A DNA stretch of 64,000 nucleotides from positions 3,410,001 through 3,474,000 of the forward strand of contig JAKSGN010000002.1 in assembly GCA_024180945.1 (NCBI GenBank), in the 5' to 3' direction. Source of the stretch: Macrophomina tecta. Taxonomy: Eukaryota > Ascomycota > Dothideomycetes > Botryosphaeriales > Botryosphaeriaceae. The notes under the pieces are model-generated. The model saw nothing but the letters and a program-made list of their open reading frames with translations. It was not told where the DNA came from and did no database searches. Position numbers and translations under genes: made by a program. Position 1 is the stretch's first letter; the number at the start of each line of letters is the position of its first letter. Below are positions 22,964 through 34,865 of this stretch, piece by piece.

Positions 22964-24343
22964 GACTTTCACAGCTTCAGGTGGGATAGAGCTGGTGTCA
23001 GCTTGAGAGGCGAGGATGAGGCGTGCGGCGGCGGGACGAGGGTGGCTGCCGAAATCGCGGGCCGGCGTTTGCGCGGGGCGGCAAGGGAAGCTTCCCTCCC
23101 CTGCCCGCCTATGACCTCACCCACTCCTCCTCCCCAGAACATCTCCACGGCCAGAGAACGAGCGACCCGAACACTGTCCAGCTTTTATCGCCGCGGCAAC
23201 TCTCATCGGACCTCTGAACGAAGTCCTCGTCGGCTCTCCTGCATGCTGCCGCCTGCCCGGCTCAGTGGGCCGCCACGTTTCGCAGTGCACCACTACGCTG
23301 TGCTCGAATTATTCCGGGCGAAGGCCCCCCACCATCGCTGATTTTCAACATTGAGAGCATTGACTCCCCAGTTGCAAATGTAGCAGGCGGCTGCCGATCC
23401 GTCTGTCCGCCGGATGAGGCGCTTTTCACCGCCCAGAATCCTTCCCCAAGCCGGCGGCACTTGCTCCGAGCAGGAGAGCCTCCAGAATCAGTCGCCCAGA
23501 AAATCCTCCCCACTCCCAATTAAATGCACATGAGCAATCCTTCTGCTCTCCTGTAAGGCGTGATGCCTCCGGAACTACCCATCGCGCAGTGCCACGAGCT
23601 TCACGGTCACCTGCCCTATATGACCAGTCCCCTTCTCTATCCACAACTGCCTGCCCTCTTCACCTTCCTAACCTAAGCGATGGCGGGGCAACAAAGCCAC
23701 TCTGCTCCTAACATGCGATGTCCGTTGAAGACCCACACTGAGCATGAACTGGTGGTCGCGCCTGAGCTGCTTCTTTAAGGACTACGACCGCTATCATTGA
23801 AGACTGTCAGCAAATCAGCCGCGACAGAAATGAAACTGGACATTTTTCCCCAGTTACTATCACACCTAGTGAGTTGCCTCTGGACATTGTGTGCCTCCTT
23901 ATTCGCGCCGATGGGAACTCGGACATCTTCGCCGCCTTGGCAAAACGGTGGCACCGCCTCCATGAGTCGCGCCAACCGAAGTTTCGTATTCTGGTACAAG
24001 CGAACAAGATCTTTGTTTCTGGATCGTCCCGGAGCTCCATAGTCAAGCTTAAACATTATTGCTTGCAGTATGTGGGAGCGTCATGGAGATTACCTGCTCT
24101 CTTGGCAGGATGTGCATTGCGTTATACCACCAATCAGCTATCGGAACCACCAGGAACTGACCACCACTAACTACTCATGCCTAGAAGCACCTGCGCTCCA
24201 TGCCCGCCATGGCGGTCTTGCGATTCCGGCCCCGCCGGAAATGGCAAGGAGACCGGTCGTTATAAAGGTGCGGGACTGACCAACTTCTCATCCAGCACGC
24301 TCAGGGCCATTCATTCCTTCCAATCCCCCTGAACTCAGCAATC
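22964..24343. other. Intergenic region between UBP14 and the FAD oxidase
   Basis: 1.4 kb between divergent genes with no supportable gene. Short frames near 23.77-24.17 kb on both strands have no family match. Confidence 0.45.
24260..24267 (+). promoter_or_regulatory. TATA box of the FAD oxidase gene
   Basis: TTATAAAG lies 77 nt before the start codon of the FAD oxidase, with a short C/T-rich leader between, a normal spacing for a regulated fungal promoter. Confidence 0.5.
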
Positions 24344-25843
24344 ATGGATTCTTCTTTATCTTTCAAGCGTGTTGCCAAGTCACTCTTTTTCCTGGCTCCT
24401 GCGCTCGTTGCGGCGCAGGATTCCAAGGCCGCAGAGCTCCAGTCATGCTTGACTGCCGCTGGAGTTGAAAGTCTCATCGAGGGAGCCGCCACTTGGGCTA
24501 ACGTTACCGCTTCGTTCCAGAAGCGCATTACTCCTGACCCCGCAGCTGTCGCCCTTCCTCAGGACAGGGACCAACTCGCTGCTTCCCTCAGCTGCGCTAG
24601 GAATGCTTCCGTCAAGGTATCCCAGCTTGGCGGCAGCCACTCCTTTGCCGGCTACGGCTTCGGCAATCCTGGTAACCTTATTGTGAGCCTGGCCGCCTTC
24701 AATTCTGTCAGCTATGACGAGGCGAGCCAGGAGCTCACTTTCGGCGGTGGTACCAGGGTTGGCCCTGTTGCCACCTATCTGTGGGAGAACTATGGCAGGC
24801 ACTTTCCCCACGTACGCTCCGGCCATGTTGGACTGGTCGGATCCTCCATTGGTGGCGGCTTCGGTACAACGTCCCGTTTCCTCGGTTTGCCTATGGACAA
24901 CATTGTCGGTGTCGAGTACATGTTGTATAACGGCACCGTAGTTAGTGGTCGTGAGGGATCTGACCTGCTCTGGGCCGCTAAGGGAGCCGGCTCATCCTAT
25001 GGTGTTATCCTCTCCATGACCACCAAGACCTGGAAGCCCATCCACGAGAAGGCCGTCAATTTCACCCTCTCCCTCGGCAACGCCGATCTGGATACTGGTG
25101 TCAAAGCGACCATCGCCATTCAGGATTATGCCACCACTGACGCCCCGGATGAGCTCGCCCTGCGCTGGCGCTTAACCTCTCCCCCATGGGATGGCACCGG
25201 CTACTTCTACGGCGACCCCGCTGAATTCGACACTATCATCCAACCCCTCCTCGACCGCCTTCCGTCCAACGCCACCCTCACCAAGTCCGAATTCGACTTC
25301 TGGACCATGGAGCAGCTCGTGACAGGCGGCATCGCCGCGCCTAACGGCGGCACCCTCGGCGGACGCGCCTTCTACACGCAGGCTTTGACCATCACCGCCG
25401 ATGCCCCGCTGACCTACGACCTCGCTTACACGCTCTTCGAATCCACAACTTACAACTTCTCACGCACTGACCTGCGCAAATCCGGCTTCCTCGACCTAAT
25501 GGGCGGCGTTTCGCGCGACGTCTCCGATGCCGATACCAGCTACGCGCACGGCAACGACCTCTGGCTCATCCGCTGGGAGGCCAACGCCGCTGACCCAACC
25601 GCCTGGCCGGAAGATGGCGTCCAGTATCTCAAGAACCAGATGTTGCCCTTCGAGCAGCAGCTCACCGCTGCCGACATCCCGCTGCGCGGCTTTGTTAACT
25701 ATCGCGACACTGCTCTGACTGAGGCCGAGTGGAGCGCGCGCTTGTACGGCGAGGAGAACTACGCCCGCTTGAAGGAGATCAAGGCTGCATACGATCCGGA
25801 GGCGCTGTTTACGTCGAATGAGCAGAGCATTCCGCTGCCATGA
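24344..25843 (+). CDS. Secreted FAD-linked oxidase (BBE/glucooligosaccharide oxidase family)
   Basis: A single exon of 499 residues. It begins with a signal peptide of about 24 residues (basic start, hydrophobic core, cleavage near VAAQ). An FAD_binding_4 domain occupies roughly residues 65-205, with His99 in GGSHSFAGYG as the likely covalent FAD ligand, and a C-terminal BBE segment (NYRDTAL...LYGEENYARLKEIKAAYDP) completes the fold. In many bicovalent members a cysteine follows in a GxCxxVG motif; here the aligned position is Ser159 (RSGHVGLVG), so only single covalent attachment is expected. Several N-glycosylation sequons (NVT, NFT, NAT, NFS) fit secretion. Likely substrates are oligosaccharides or small secondary metabolites; I cannot choose between them. 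A TATA box lies 77 nt upstream. Confidence 0.9.
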   Translation: MDSSLSFKRVAKSLFFLAPALVAAQDSKAAELQSCLTAAGVESLIEGAATWANVTASFQKRITPDPAAVALPQDRDQLAASLSCARNASVKVSQLGGSHSFAGYGFGNPGNLIVSLAAFNSVSYDEASQELTFGGGTRVGPVATYLWENYGRHFPHVRSGHVGLVGSSIGGGFGTTSRFLGLPMDNIVGVEYMLYNGTVVSGREGSDLLWAAKGAGSSYGVILSMTTKTWKPIHEKAVNFTLSLGNADLDTGVKATIAIQDYATTDAPDELALRWRLTSPPWDGTGYFYGDPAEFDTIIQPLLDRLPSNATLTKSEFDFWTMEQLVTGGIAAPNGGTLGGRAFYTQALTITADAPLTYDLAYTLFESTTYNFSRTDLRKSGFLDLMGGVSRDVSDADTSYAHGNDLWLIRWEANAADPTAWPEDGVQYLKNQMLPFEQQLTAADIPLRGFVNYRDTALTEAEWSARLYGEENYARLKEIKAAYDPEALFTSNEQSIPLP

Positions 25844-26675
25844 AGAGGTCCCGTCGGATGATCGAGTGGTGTTGAAGTGCTGGGGAGGCAGCTGTTCGCT
25901 GCCCTCTATATTCTTTTTTTTTCTTTTTTCCATCCGCACGTATATAGATCATGAATACTCAAGACGAATTAAAATGCAAGAAAAGGTTGCACGAAATTGC
26001 TTCATCAAGATCACGTTCTTGGAGCCAAGTGTCTCGTTGCCACAATTGCGCACTAACGGACGTGTCAACCGGGCTGATACGAATCCGACGCATCGATCTT
26101 TGATTTTGGGAAATAAGGGAGAAAAAGAAGCTTCAGCGTTTGTCTTGGATGGAGAGCCTTTTGTTTCATGTTCTCGTAAAACGAAGCTAGATTGATTGTA
26201 AAGATGGACCTCTTCGCTCCTTTTGCACGGTTCTTGGGTGGTCATTTCCGCGTGATAGTCGGTCCGCCGGCCAGTCGGTGTTCCATGACAAAATATGCCA
26301 AACCCCTCCTGCCGTCAGTTCGATGGAGAACGCGGGGGAATGTGTAGTCCACGGAGTAAAGCGGGACTGAGCGGGGGACAAGATCTGGCGCTGTCTTGCC
26401 CGATAGACGGAGCGTGGCATGCAGCTAACATCTTCTCCTTGGCAGCGCTTGGCGAGGGTAGCAGCACGCTACCGCTTGCTTCTTCCCGCTCACTTCCGCA
26501 ACGCACTCCATTGCACACGCCTCGCAGGCTCCAGACGAACGGACAGACCCCGCATGTTTCACGGTACAAGATATGGAGGCGAGCGTTTGGTCGATGAAAT
26601 GACTCATGCGGACAATCGCTTACATTCTAGCTAGTAGTACTTGACCAACTTTCTTTTTTCTTCCCCTTCCGCCGC
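25844..26675. other. Convergent intergenic region
   Basis: 832 bp between the 3' ends of the FAD oxidase and POL5, with T-rich stretches near 25910-25930 and no supportable gene. Confidence 0.5.
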
Positions 26676-29600
26676 TCACTGATTCTTCCTCATGCCAACT
26701 GACCAGTTGATCCACTCGTTGAAGAATGACGGATGCACCTTAGACTTCGGATCCGCATACCAATGCTTTTGGGTGCGTGTGTAGAGATCCGCGACCTTGC
26801 CGTAGCTCTCCGCCTTGCCCTCCTCGTCCCGCGCTACCAATACCTTGGCAACGAACAAACTCGCGCGGCTGCAGGCGCCGGCGTGCAGCTTCGAGGCGTC
26901 CTTGGTGACTTCGGTATGGATGTCCTCGAGTAGCGACCAGACACGGTCGACGTCCTCGTCTTTGTCTAACGTGGGCATGCCCTTCTTCGTGGCGTCGAAG
27001 TACTGCTTGAGCAAGTTCGTGGCCTTCTCAGAGAGCTGTTTTGCCGTGGTCTGGCGGATGAGCCGGAGTAAGGGTATGATCACGTCAAGGGCAAGCGGGT
27101 TGGCGTGCTGCTGCTTAACGAAGATAAGCAGAAGATCAAGCACGCGGTTCTTGAAGTTGATCATGGTCGCCTTAGCGTCCTTGTTGTCCTTTTTCTTGCT
27201 CTTGTTCGCAGCCTCTTGACGTTGCTTGAAGATCTTGGTCAGATGAGGCTCTAGAGCCATCATCTGATCATCGTCCATGTCTGCCTCATCATCGTCGTCT
27301 GAGTCTTCGCCCTCGCCAGTGGGCATAGATGTGTTGAGCGTCTTGGCAAGTGCGGCGTTGAACTTTTCTAGTTCCTCATCGTCTGCGTCACTGCCATCCT
27401 CTCCGCCCTCTTCATCTTCATCTTCTTCCTCTTCCTCGTCGTCGTCGGAAGCTTCCTCGACTTCCTCAACATCGGAGCCATCGGCCTCGACCATTTCGAC
27501 ATCGGAATCTTGCTCGTCCTCATCGTCTTCAGACGAATCTTCCCCATCCTCACTGCCCTGCTGATCAAATAGGTCTTGCTGCCCCGACATACTCTCCTTC
27601 TTACTCAAGATGTCAATCATTGAATGAAGTCCTTCCGCTGTCAGTTCCGAAGCAAACACTGTGAAGACCTGCTCTGACAGTTTCCTGAACAAGACCGACG
27701 GTTTTGCCGCGAAGCTCAGGAGAACTTCCGTGAGGAGCTGGAAGGCACTCTTGTCTGCACCTTTCTGAAAAGCGGACTCGTAACACACCGCCAGTTCTTC
27801 TAGGATAGACACCGCATCAGGATCTCCATTGTAGACTTGGACGATTGTCAAGGAAAAGAGGAGTTTAAATGCACGGAGGGCGGGCTTCTTCTTATCCTTC
27901 GCCTTGAGGAGCTGCATGATGTTAGTGGAGTCGCTGATGCAAAAGGTATGCGTGGGACTAACCTTTTCCGTGATTTCTTCGACCTGTTTGTGAGCTTGCT
28001 TGACGGCTTTTGAAATCCCCTTGTCTGCCTGGAAGACAAGTGAGAGGCTTTTAGACGACTTGCTCTTGGATCGGATGGCTGATACCACGATGTAAGGATA
28101 GTCCATCTCTGCATCAAGCTTTGAGGACAGTAGGTGAGCAAGGCAGGATGTCAATCTCCCTTGGAACATGTTGCGAGAGGCTTCGGAAACAGCCGGTAGG
28201 GGCAGGTCATCAGGGGAGCTAGATGCAGTGGGGGTGAAGTAGGCAAGCTCGGTGAGACTGATCAGCACCTCCCGCAGCCAGGAGTCGTTGCCAATAGCGT
28301 TCTCCTTGTTGCGAGATCTTACTGCGGAGACGACCATGTCTGACACGGTCCGACGCTGAGCCTCGGCGGCCTTGCTATCTTGCTCCTCAGGGCGATAGAT
28401 AAGCCGTTTGAAAAGAGGCACAATTTGCTCGAGTGCGACATCATTTGCATGGCCTAACACCCCTTCGACAGTCTTGTTCTTTGTTATCTGGTCGAAGTGC
28501 AGCGATCCGTGCTTGGTAATCAAGTTCTCAAGGAACGGGGCAGCAGTCTCAGGTTCCTTCTTCGATCTTGTGCGCATTTCGTCCAACGGAGCCTTTGCCG
28601 CATTGTGAAGGAATCGTTCGGAGTCATTCCGCTGGTTGATGAGGCATCTCATGAGGTTGGGGCTAAAGATGGAAGGTAACGCCCATTTGGGAGCATTTCC
28701 AAGCATTCTCGTGAAAAGCTGAAGACCCTTACTCTTTTGTTCTGGCGAAGAGGAGGCGGAAAACAGGCTGTCTGAATGCAGTTAGAAAATATTTTCCAGG
28801 CACATTACTCGCTCCAGACTCACTGTCTACAATGTCAGCCCAGAAGTTTGCGAACCTCGAAGGGTCATCGCCATGTCTCTGGAAGAAAGCCGAGATGACA
28901 ACGTCCCAGGAAAAACTCAGGGTCGTCGTCTGTGAGCTACCCTTGACCTTCTTGCCAGTTTCATTTGCGCCATCAGAGGTCTTGGCAAAGTTCTCCTTCA
29001 TGACGTTTGCTAGTGTCTGCCTGTCTTTCGTTGACAAAGGATCCTCCTTGTGCCAAACCCCCTGCGGGAGCTCCATGTCTGGAATCTCCCTCTGCACAGT
29101 TATCCATACACTCACGCCTTCTGGAGTCTTTGCCAAGCCATCGGAGCAAAGTCCGTCTACAATTTGCTTCACGAGCCTTTGCTGTCCTTTCTCCTGCGCA
29201 ATGGCTTTGACGGCCTCACAAAGGATCATGCCGCATTCTTCACGCAACCATGGCTTCTCGCGAGCCAGCTTGAACAACTGCTCCAAGACATTCGCCCAGC
29301 ATTCTTCGGGAGCGTTTGGTTGTACGAGGATTGAGGACTGGATGATGGCTTTGTATCCGAACACGCGACCGAGGAGGTAATCTCTTTTCTCCTACGCATG
29401 AATTAGACTTTGAGGATCGAGAGTATTCTGAGGAGCGACTCACCTGGCCGCTCGCCTTGCCTTCAGGCGTCGTCAGCTCCGCCACAAGCTTGACCAAACC
29501 GTGAATGTTGGGTTCCAGGCCAGGGATTTCTTTGCTGGAGGAACCGTATAGCTGGCGGAGGATTTCTGTAAGCGCCACGAAGAATCCAAAGCGCGCAGCC

Positions 29601-29842
29601 TTTCGCCCGCTGTTCAAGCCTCTGATTAGTCGCACAATGGCCTTGTTTGCCAGTTCGGCAGTTGGGCTGGAAGATAGCTTGAGCACGAGCTCCTTCGCAG
29701 CATTCAGCCGCACATCGCGGGCCTCATCTGCGAGCCGGTCAAAGAGACGGGCGAGCTCAGCATCCTGCTCGGTGTACTGTTTGCGGCGTTTCTGGCCGTT
29801 TGCTGGCGCATCGTGCGCGGCGGGATCGAGGTGTCGCTTCAT
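26676..29842 (-). CDS. POL5: POL5 / MYBBP1A-like nucleolar protein (DNA polymerase phi)
   Basis: Three exons (29444-29842, 28824-29391, 26676-28771) give 1020 residues, the usual size. The N-terminus MKRHLDPAAHDAP leads into HEAT-like helical repeats (FDRLADEARDVRLNAAKEL; IVRLIRGLNSGRKAARFGF). Around residues 700-790 is a long acidic tract of Glu/Asp/Ser, followed by more helical sequence (EKFNAALAKTLNT; ALEPHLTKIFKQRQ) and the C-terminus WINWSVGMRKNQ. Despite the 'DNA polymerase V' name, Pol5 in yeast is a nucleolar factor needed for rRNA production and ribosome biogenesis. An ATG lies 66 nt further upstream in frame (29908), but the shorter start looks more like homologues. The gene is intact. 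Confidence 0.92.
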
Positions 29843-32800
29843 GTTGATGTTGGGATGCGGATAAAAAAAATGTCGTACATAATCGCCAGGTAGGTACGCT
29901 CGGAACATGCCGCCGAGCGCACGGCCACCACACCAACGGCACGGCCATCTCTCGAATCACATATCGGGAATTGAAGCGGTCGTCCGCACACGGGATGTAA
30001 ATAACATCGAGAGACACTTTCATCCGGACGACTGCTTCAACTCGCCATGCGCTTTTTCTTTTTGTTGTGCCGCCTCAATGCGGAAACTCTGATTTTGCTG
30101 TGCGACGATGTAGAATAGCTGGATCTCGGAGTATTAGCAGCAACCGGATGCGGACATAGGGAATCGAAAGCGTCGTCATTAGCGTCCGACGGCTGGCTCG
30201 ACTGCCCAAATTTCTTTCCATCAGCCTCACCGAAGCTATCCTGGCCTCGTCCAAAGCCCGGGGGCCGAGGCCACTCGTGAAACCACAAAATCTCTTTCTT
30301 AATCCACCTGTTCGCCACACTGCACAAAACGTACGGAACGCAGACGCAAGGAAAGGCAGAGACGAACTTAGAAAAAAAAAAAAAAAAAATCTCCAGCGTG
30401 ACAAACCTCAACTACCTCGGAACAGGGTCTAACGGAACTGGGCCTCATTGTGGCTCCATCAAGCGACGCCTTCCGTAGATCATTATCACCGCATGAGAGG
30501 CACGGATGGCAGGAAAATTTCTGTTCAAGACTTCCAGAAAAGACCCATTGAGCTGTGGAGCGGGGCACCCCACCCTTCATGAGCTTTCATTGCCATGTGC
30601 AACGGAAGTCCGCGCGTTTTGTGACAAGAGTAAGGGCACTGGTGCGGGCCGGGGCGTGCGCGTGTACATGTGGAGAGGCATAACTCAGGAACAGAGGCCA
30701 CATTGGCAATCATGTTCCCAGAACAGCAAAATGTAAACTCAACAATTTCCGCCGTCGCATGATTTTACGGTATACCATCGCACGGCTCTTCTTAGACGTG
30801 GCGGTGACTGGCAGCGGGTACAACACGCTGGCTATGCGGAGAATCCGACGCTGCTAGAGGCGTCTGGCAGTCCCATGGAAGCAATGGAACGACCAAAGAC
30901 CCTGCAACGGCAGCCGGAAGGACGGACTGCGCCAAAGATGCGTGCAGTGGGCGATGGCGGCGGAAGGGAGGGCGCTGGGCCAAGGCCGCGTTCGGTCCCG
31001 CGGCGGAACCAGGCTGCGCTCGGGAGAGCTTGTCGTGGGTTATGCTGGCTGCACGCGTTCACGGGACTGGCGCGCTTTTTAGGCAGTTTGTGATTGTTTA
31101 CCTTTTCGCCGGCGCGTCGCCCAGCGGCGCCGGCTCGCGGTGGGTGTTACAGCTGAGAGATCCCTGTCTCTTCTCCGACACAGGCGCGACAGCGGCCTGT
31201 CAGCGCGCAGAGAGATGCTTTCGTCTGTTTGTGGGGCCGTTGGGGGGGGGGCCAGCCACCACGCAGGTCTCGATCATTCGCGCAGCTACCGGTCAGCTCG
31301 CCTTAGTCGCGTGTGCCCGGAGCGACCGGAGGGTGGGCGCTGCCTGGCTGCCCCGGTGCCTTGGTGTTTCTGTGGACGACACGAGCGGTTGATTGCCTGG
31401 GCCTGCCTGTGCGCGGCGACGTGGCCGCGGATGACGAGCTGCTATCGTGACGAGTAGCCCAGCACTGCCATTTCATCAGGCATATTGCCATGGCGGCCAC
31501 GAGGAGATCTCGCAAATCTTATGCAACGCGAGGGCTATGACGTCTTCACAAAGTGTGTGCTCGATCCAGTGGTGTGCATGCGATCCACGGCACAAGGCTG
31601 ACGGGCCTTTCGTATCGTCACTTGCTGCCATCAAACCGGCTTGTGCAAGGACTTCTCGAAGGCAACTGCTCGCCCGGACCGTTCTTCAGCCAGCGCGTGA
31701 GCGTATCGGCAAATCTGGCCGACCTGGGAGCAGGCCATTTCCCGGTCGATCCAATGGCCTCCAAGAGCCGTTTGCCCACGCTGGGCTCGCCCTAGCAACC
31801 CCCAGCAGGATTCAGCCAGCCGTGGCTTACATCACTGGGAGGTGCCCTGTTTTGTCGTGCGGGCAGCCTGGCTTCAGCTCCGCGGTGACGGCAAATCAGC
31901 GTGCGACGGGCTCGGAGAGCGCGTCCGGCCGGGCGCAGTGGGCAGAGCAACGCGTACCGGATCGGTGATGGGGCCAGCCTCGGAGGTCTCATCTCTGATC
32001 AGTCGCCATGTCGGCGGGCGCAGGAATGCGGGGACGACTGCCGGTGTTACAGGCGGCGCATGGGACGGGTTGCGTCTCTCTGCTCGCCTTCGCAGGCCAT
32101 CGCGCGATGCAGATGGGGCGGGTGGGCGAGTTGTGCGCAGCGGGCGCGCGCTGGGCTGCTGCTGCACCGCGCAGGAGCTTGAGCAAGCTGGCAGTGCAGC
32201 AGGCGGCCAGGGCGCCTCTGCCCGGGCAACGTCTGTGTACAGTGAGTGAATTGCCTTGGCAAGCCGCAGCAGCTCTTTGTTCCGCGGTGCGTCGCCGCCT
32301 GCAAGGAGCTCTGACACGCGATGTAAGAGCCTCCACGCCGAAACTGGGCCCGTGGTGCGCCAGTGAACAAACAATACTGTGGGCGGGCGACGCTTGGGGC
32401 GTAAGTAGCGTGATCGGCATGCGAGGCAACCCGGGCGGGCAGGCGTGCGGGCGGCGCTCAAGGTTGTTAACCGCCGTCGGTGCGGGTGTGCCAGGGCATA
32501 ATTCCAGTGTTCGCGAGTGCTGCTGCTCGCAAGCGACCATTAGCCCCCGCAGCAGCATCTCCCTGGTAACGCTGAGCTGCACAGCTGCGGCTTCAACCTC
32601 CTCTTCAACCTCTCGTGCCCCGACTCTTTCTCTCTCCACCCGCGACTGCCCTTCTCCGACCCCAGAAGGCATCTCTCCCAGCAGCCGACGAAGCTGCACG
32701 GTGTCGGCCTCCTCCATTTCCCATCACCATCACCCTCCTGCCCGCCGCCCAGACTGCTTCCATGCTCGGCCGCCCGTCAGCTTGCCCGCTCACCACCGCC

Positions 32801-33007
32801 CGCATCTACTAGTCCTCCATATCTCCAGCGGGACATCTTAGAGCTCCAATTGCTGTACTTGTCTCTGCATGCCTGCCGATCGTCGACTGCTGTCCGCTCA
32901 GTCCCGCCGCCGACCCATCGATTCGCACCTCGCCTCGTCCGCAGTACCGTTAGACGGCCCGAGATCCTTCGAGCCACACATACATCTCAATTGAAGCACC
33001 TGCCATC
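29843..33007. other. Long divergent intergenic region, POL5 to CDC25
   Basis: 3.2 kb between the POL5 and CDC25 start codons. The POL5 side has an A18 run at 30372-30389. From about 30.8 to 32.9 kb it is very GC-rich and open in several frames on both strands for up to about 280 codons, none with family resemblance and none with fungal splice structure. The sequence just before CDC25 is pyrimidine-rich and probably a long 5' leader. I see no supportable gene. Confidence 0.5.
30372..30389 (+). repeat. A18 homopolymer
   Basis: Eighteen A in the POL5 upstream region, on the plus strand. Confidence 0.9.
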
Positions 33008-34865
33008 ATGGAGTCATCACCGCTAGCTGTAATGCAGCCACCGCCCTCGCCTGGCACCTGGGGATACAGACGCGACCTTGCGTCGACACGGCCTCGGTTC
33101 AACCTGGCGGGGAACAGCTTCAATTTCAAGGATCTGAGCATGAAGAAGGGCAGCTCCGACTACTTCGGATCCAAGGCTGCAAGGGGCTCGTCACCAACCG
33201 TCAGCCTTGCTGCCGACCTGGCCCAGAACTTTACCATCGACCAAAGGTGCGTGGTCACCCATCCTACTATCGTCAATGCTTCCATTCGGCTAACCGCCAT
33301 ACGTAGCCCCCAATTGCCGACGCCCCGCCGGTCGCTGTTCACAACAAACATTTTCCAGAGGGCGGAGAACAAGGGTAAGCTGCTCTGTGTAAGCGTGGGG
33401 TTCCATTGCTCAACTGTGTCCGACTAGAAGGTGCTACCACGCCCGACATCTGGCGGGAAGGGGTCACCACTCCCCCAATCCCCTCGTCCTCTCCGGGCTA
33501 CGGAAACGACGGCATGGACATCTCGCCTCTCCCGCACAAGGCTCCTTGCACCTTTGTCACTCGCGTCACCGTGCAATCACCCACACCCGAGCCGGCAGAA
33601 AATGGCATGGACCTCTCATGCTCGCCTCCGCCTAACCCTTTGTTGGACAGCCCGATGCCCCCGCCTGAGTACTTTTATCCTTGCGTGGCGTCTAGTTGCA
33701 CCTTGCTAACCTCTAAGCAGCCGGAAGAAGCCCACGTTCCCTCTTCGCCCGAGCCTGTCGCGGTCCAAGGCCTTGTCCTCGAACTCAGTTTCTATGCAGT
33801 CCAAGGAAAACGCAGTACCCTTCCAATTTAATACCAGTAACAGCTCGGATACGGACCTGAGCTCCTGCTTCAAAGCTTCTCCTGTGCAGGATCGGAGGCT
33901 TCATTTTCATCTCCAAGGCGGCCCTCGTTCCCGCCACGCTAACGTCTCTAACATGTTCGCTCGTTGCAATGGCTCTCCCGTGCCCGGCGTCAGGAAACCT
34001 GGGCCAGCTACTCGTCCTCGGAAACAGTTCCGACGAACTATGAGCATGTTTGAGAGCCCAGGCGATGTCATGAACGCTGAGAGTGAACATGTTTCTAACG
34101 GGCTGGCCGCCATCATGGATGTTGAAGAGGCTCCGCGGTTAACCCTACCGGTGCTGCCCAACTCCGGCGAGCCAACCGCCTTACCGCGGATCGATTGCAA
34201 TACATTGGCAGACGTGCTTGATGGACGCTACAGTCATATCTTCAATGACACTATGATCATTGACTGCCGCTTTGAGTATGAATATGAAGGCGGACACATT
34301 GACGGTGCGGTGAACCATTGTGAGCGGGAAGCGCTTGCAGACAGGCTGTTCGACCCCTACTCTGACCTTTCTTCGCAAAAGAAGACCTTGCTTGTCTTCC
34401 ATTGCGAATATTCCGAGTTGCGTGCCCCTCGAATGTAGGAAGCCCACAACCTTGTCTTATATTTTGGTCCACTTAACTGACGTCATACACAGGGCCGAAT
34501 TCATTCGCAGCCGTGATCGTGCTGTCAACGAAGATAACTACCCCAGACTAACTTACCCCGAGGTGTATATTCTGCATGGAGGGTATTCCTCCTTCTATGA
34601 ATCGTACAAATCGCGATGCTTCCCTCAGAACTATCTGCGAATGGAATCAGAAGAACATGAGCGAGCCTGCGAAGCAGGTTTACATAAGCTTAAACAACGT
34701 GTCAAGTTGGGCCGCGCTCAGACCTTCGCGTTTGGCGAGAATTGCGACATGGAGGATAGCCCCACCGCTCCCAGCAGATCGCGATCAACAGGAAACGCAT
34801 TGGAATCGATGCATAACCCTAATATGGGCCCGCGTGTGCGAGCGCACAGAATGGCCTCCTACTAA
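33008..34865 (+). CDS. CDC25: CDC25-type M-phase inducer phosphatase
   Basis: Five exons (33008-33246, 33307-33374, 33428-33668, 33721-34434, 34493-34865) give 544 residues. The N-terminal half is low-complexity and rich in Ser-Pro/Thr-Pro sites (PPPSPG, PTPRRS, SSPGYG), as expected for a regulatory region phosphorylated by kinases. The C-terminal catalytic rhodanese-like domain (about residues 310-500) has IIDCRFEYEYEGGHI and the phosphatase signature HCEYSELR, with Cys nucleophile and Arg, followed by APR-MAEFIRSRDRA across the last intron, and YPEVYILHGGY. Fungal homologues (nimT, Mih1, Cdc25) remove inhibitory tyrosine phosphate from Cdk1 to start mitosis. All catalytic residues are present. 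The intron inside PPP-DRKKPTFP (33669-33720) was placed because only this choice keeps the frame. Confidence 0.95.

Noticed and set aside
23775..24170. Overlapping ORFs upstream of the FAD oxidase
   Set aside because: Too short, no motif, and no splice structure joining them.
29843..29908. Earlier in-frame ATG for POL5 at 29908
   Set aside because: Adds residues unlike homologues; the ATG at 29842 fits better, though not excluded.
31842..32841. Overlapping long frames on both strands upstream of CDC25
   Set aside because: Several frames open at once is a GC-composition effect; none has a family motif.
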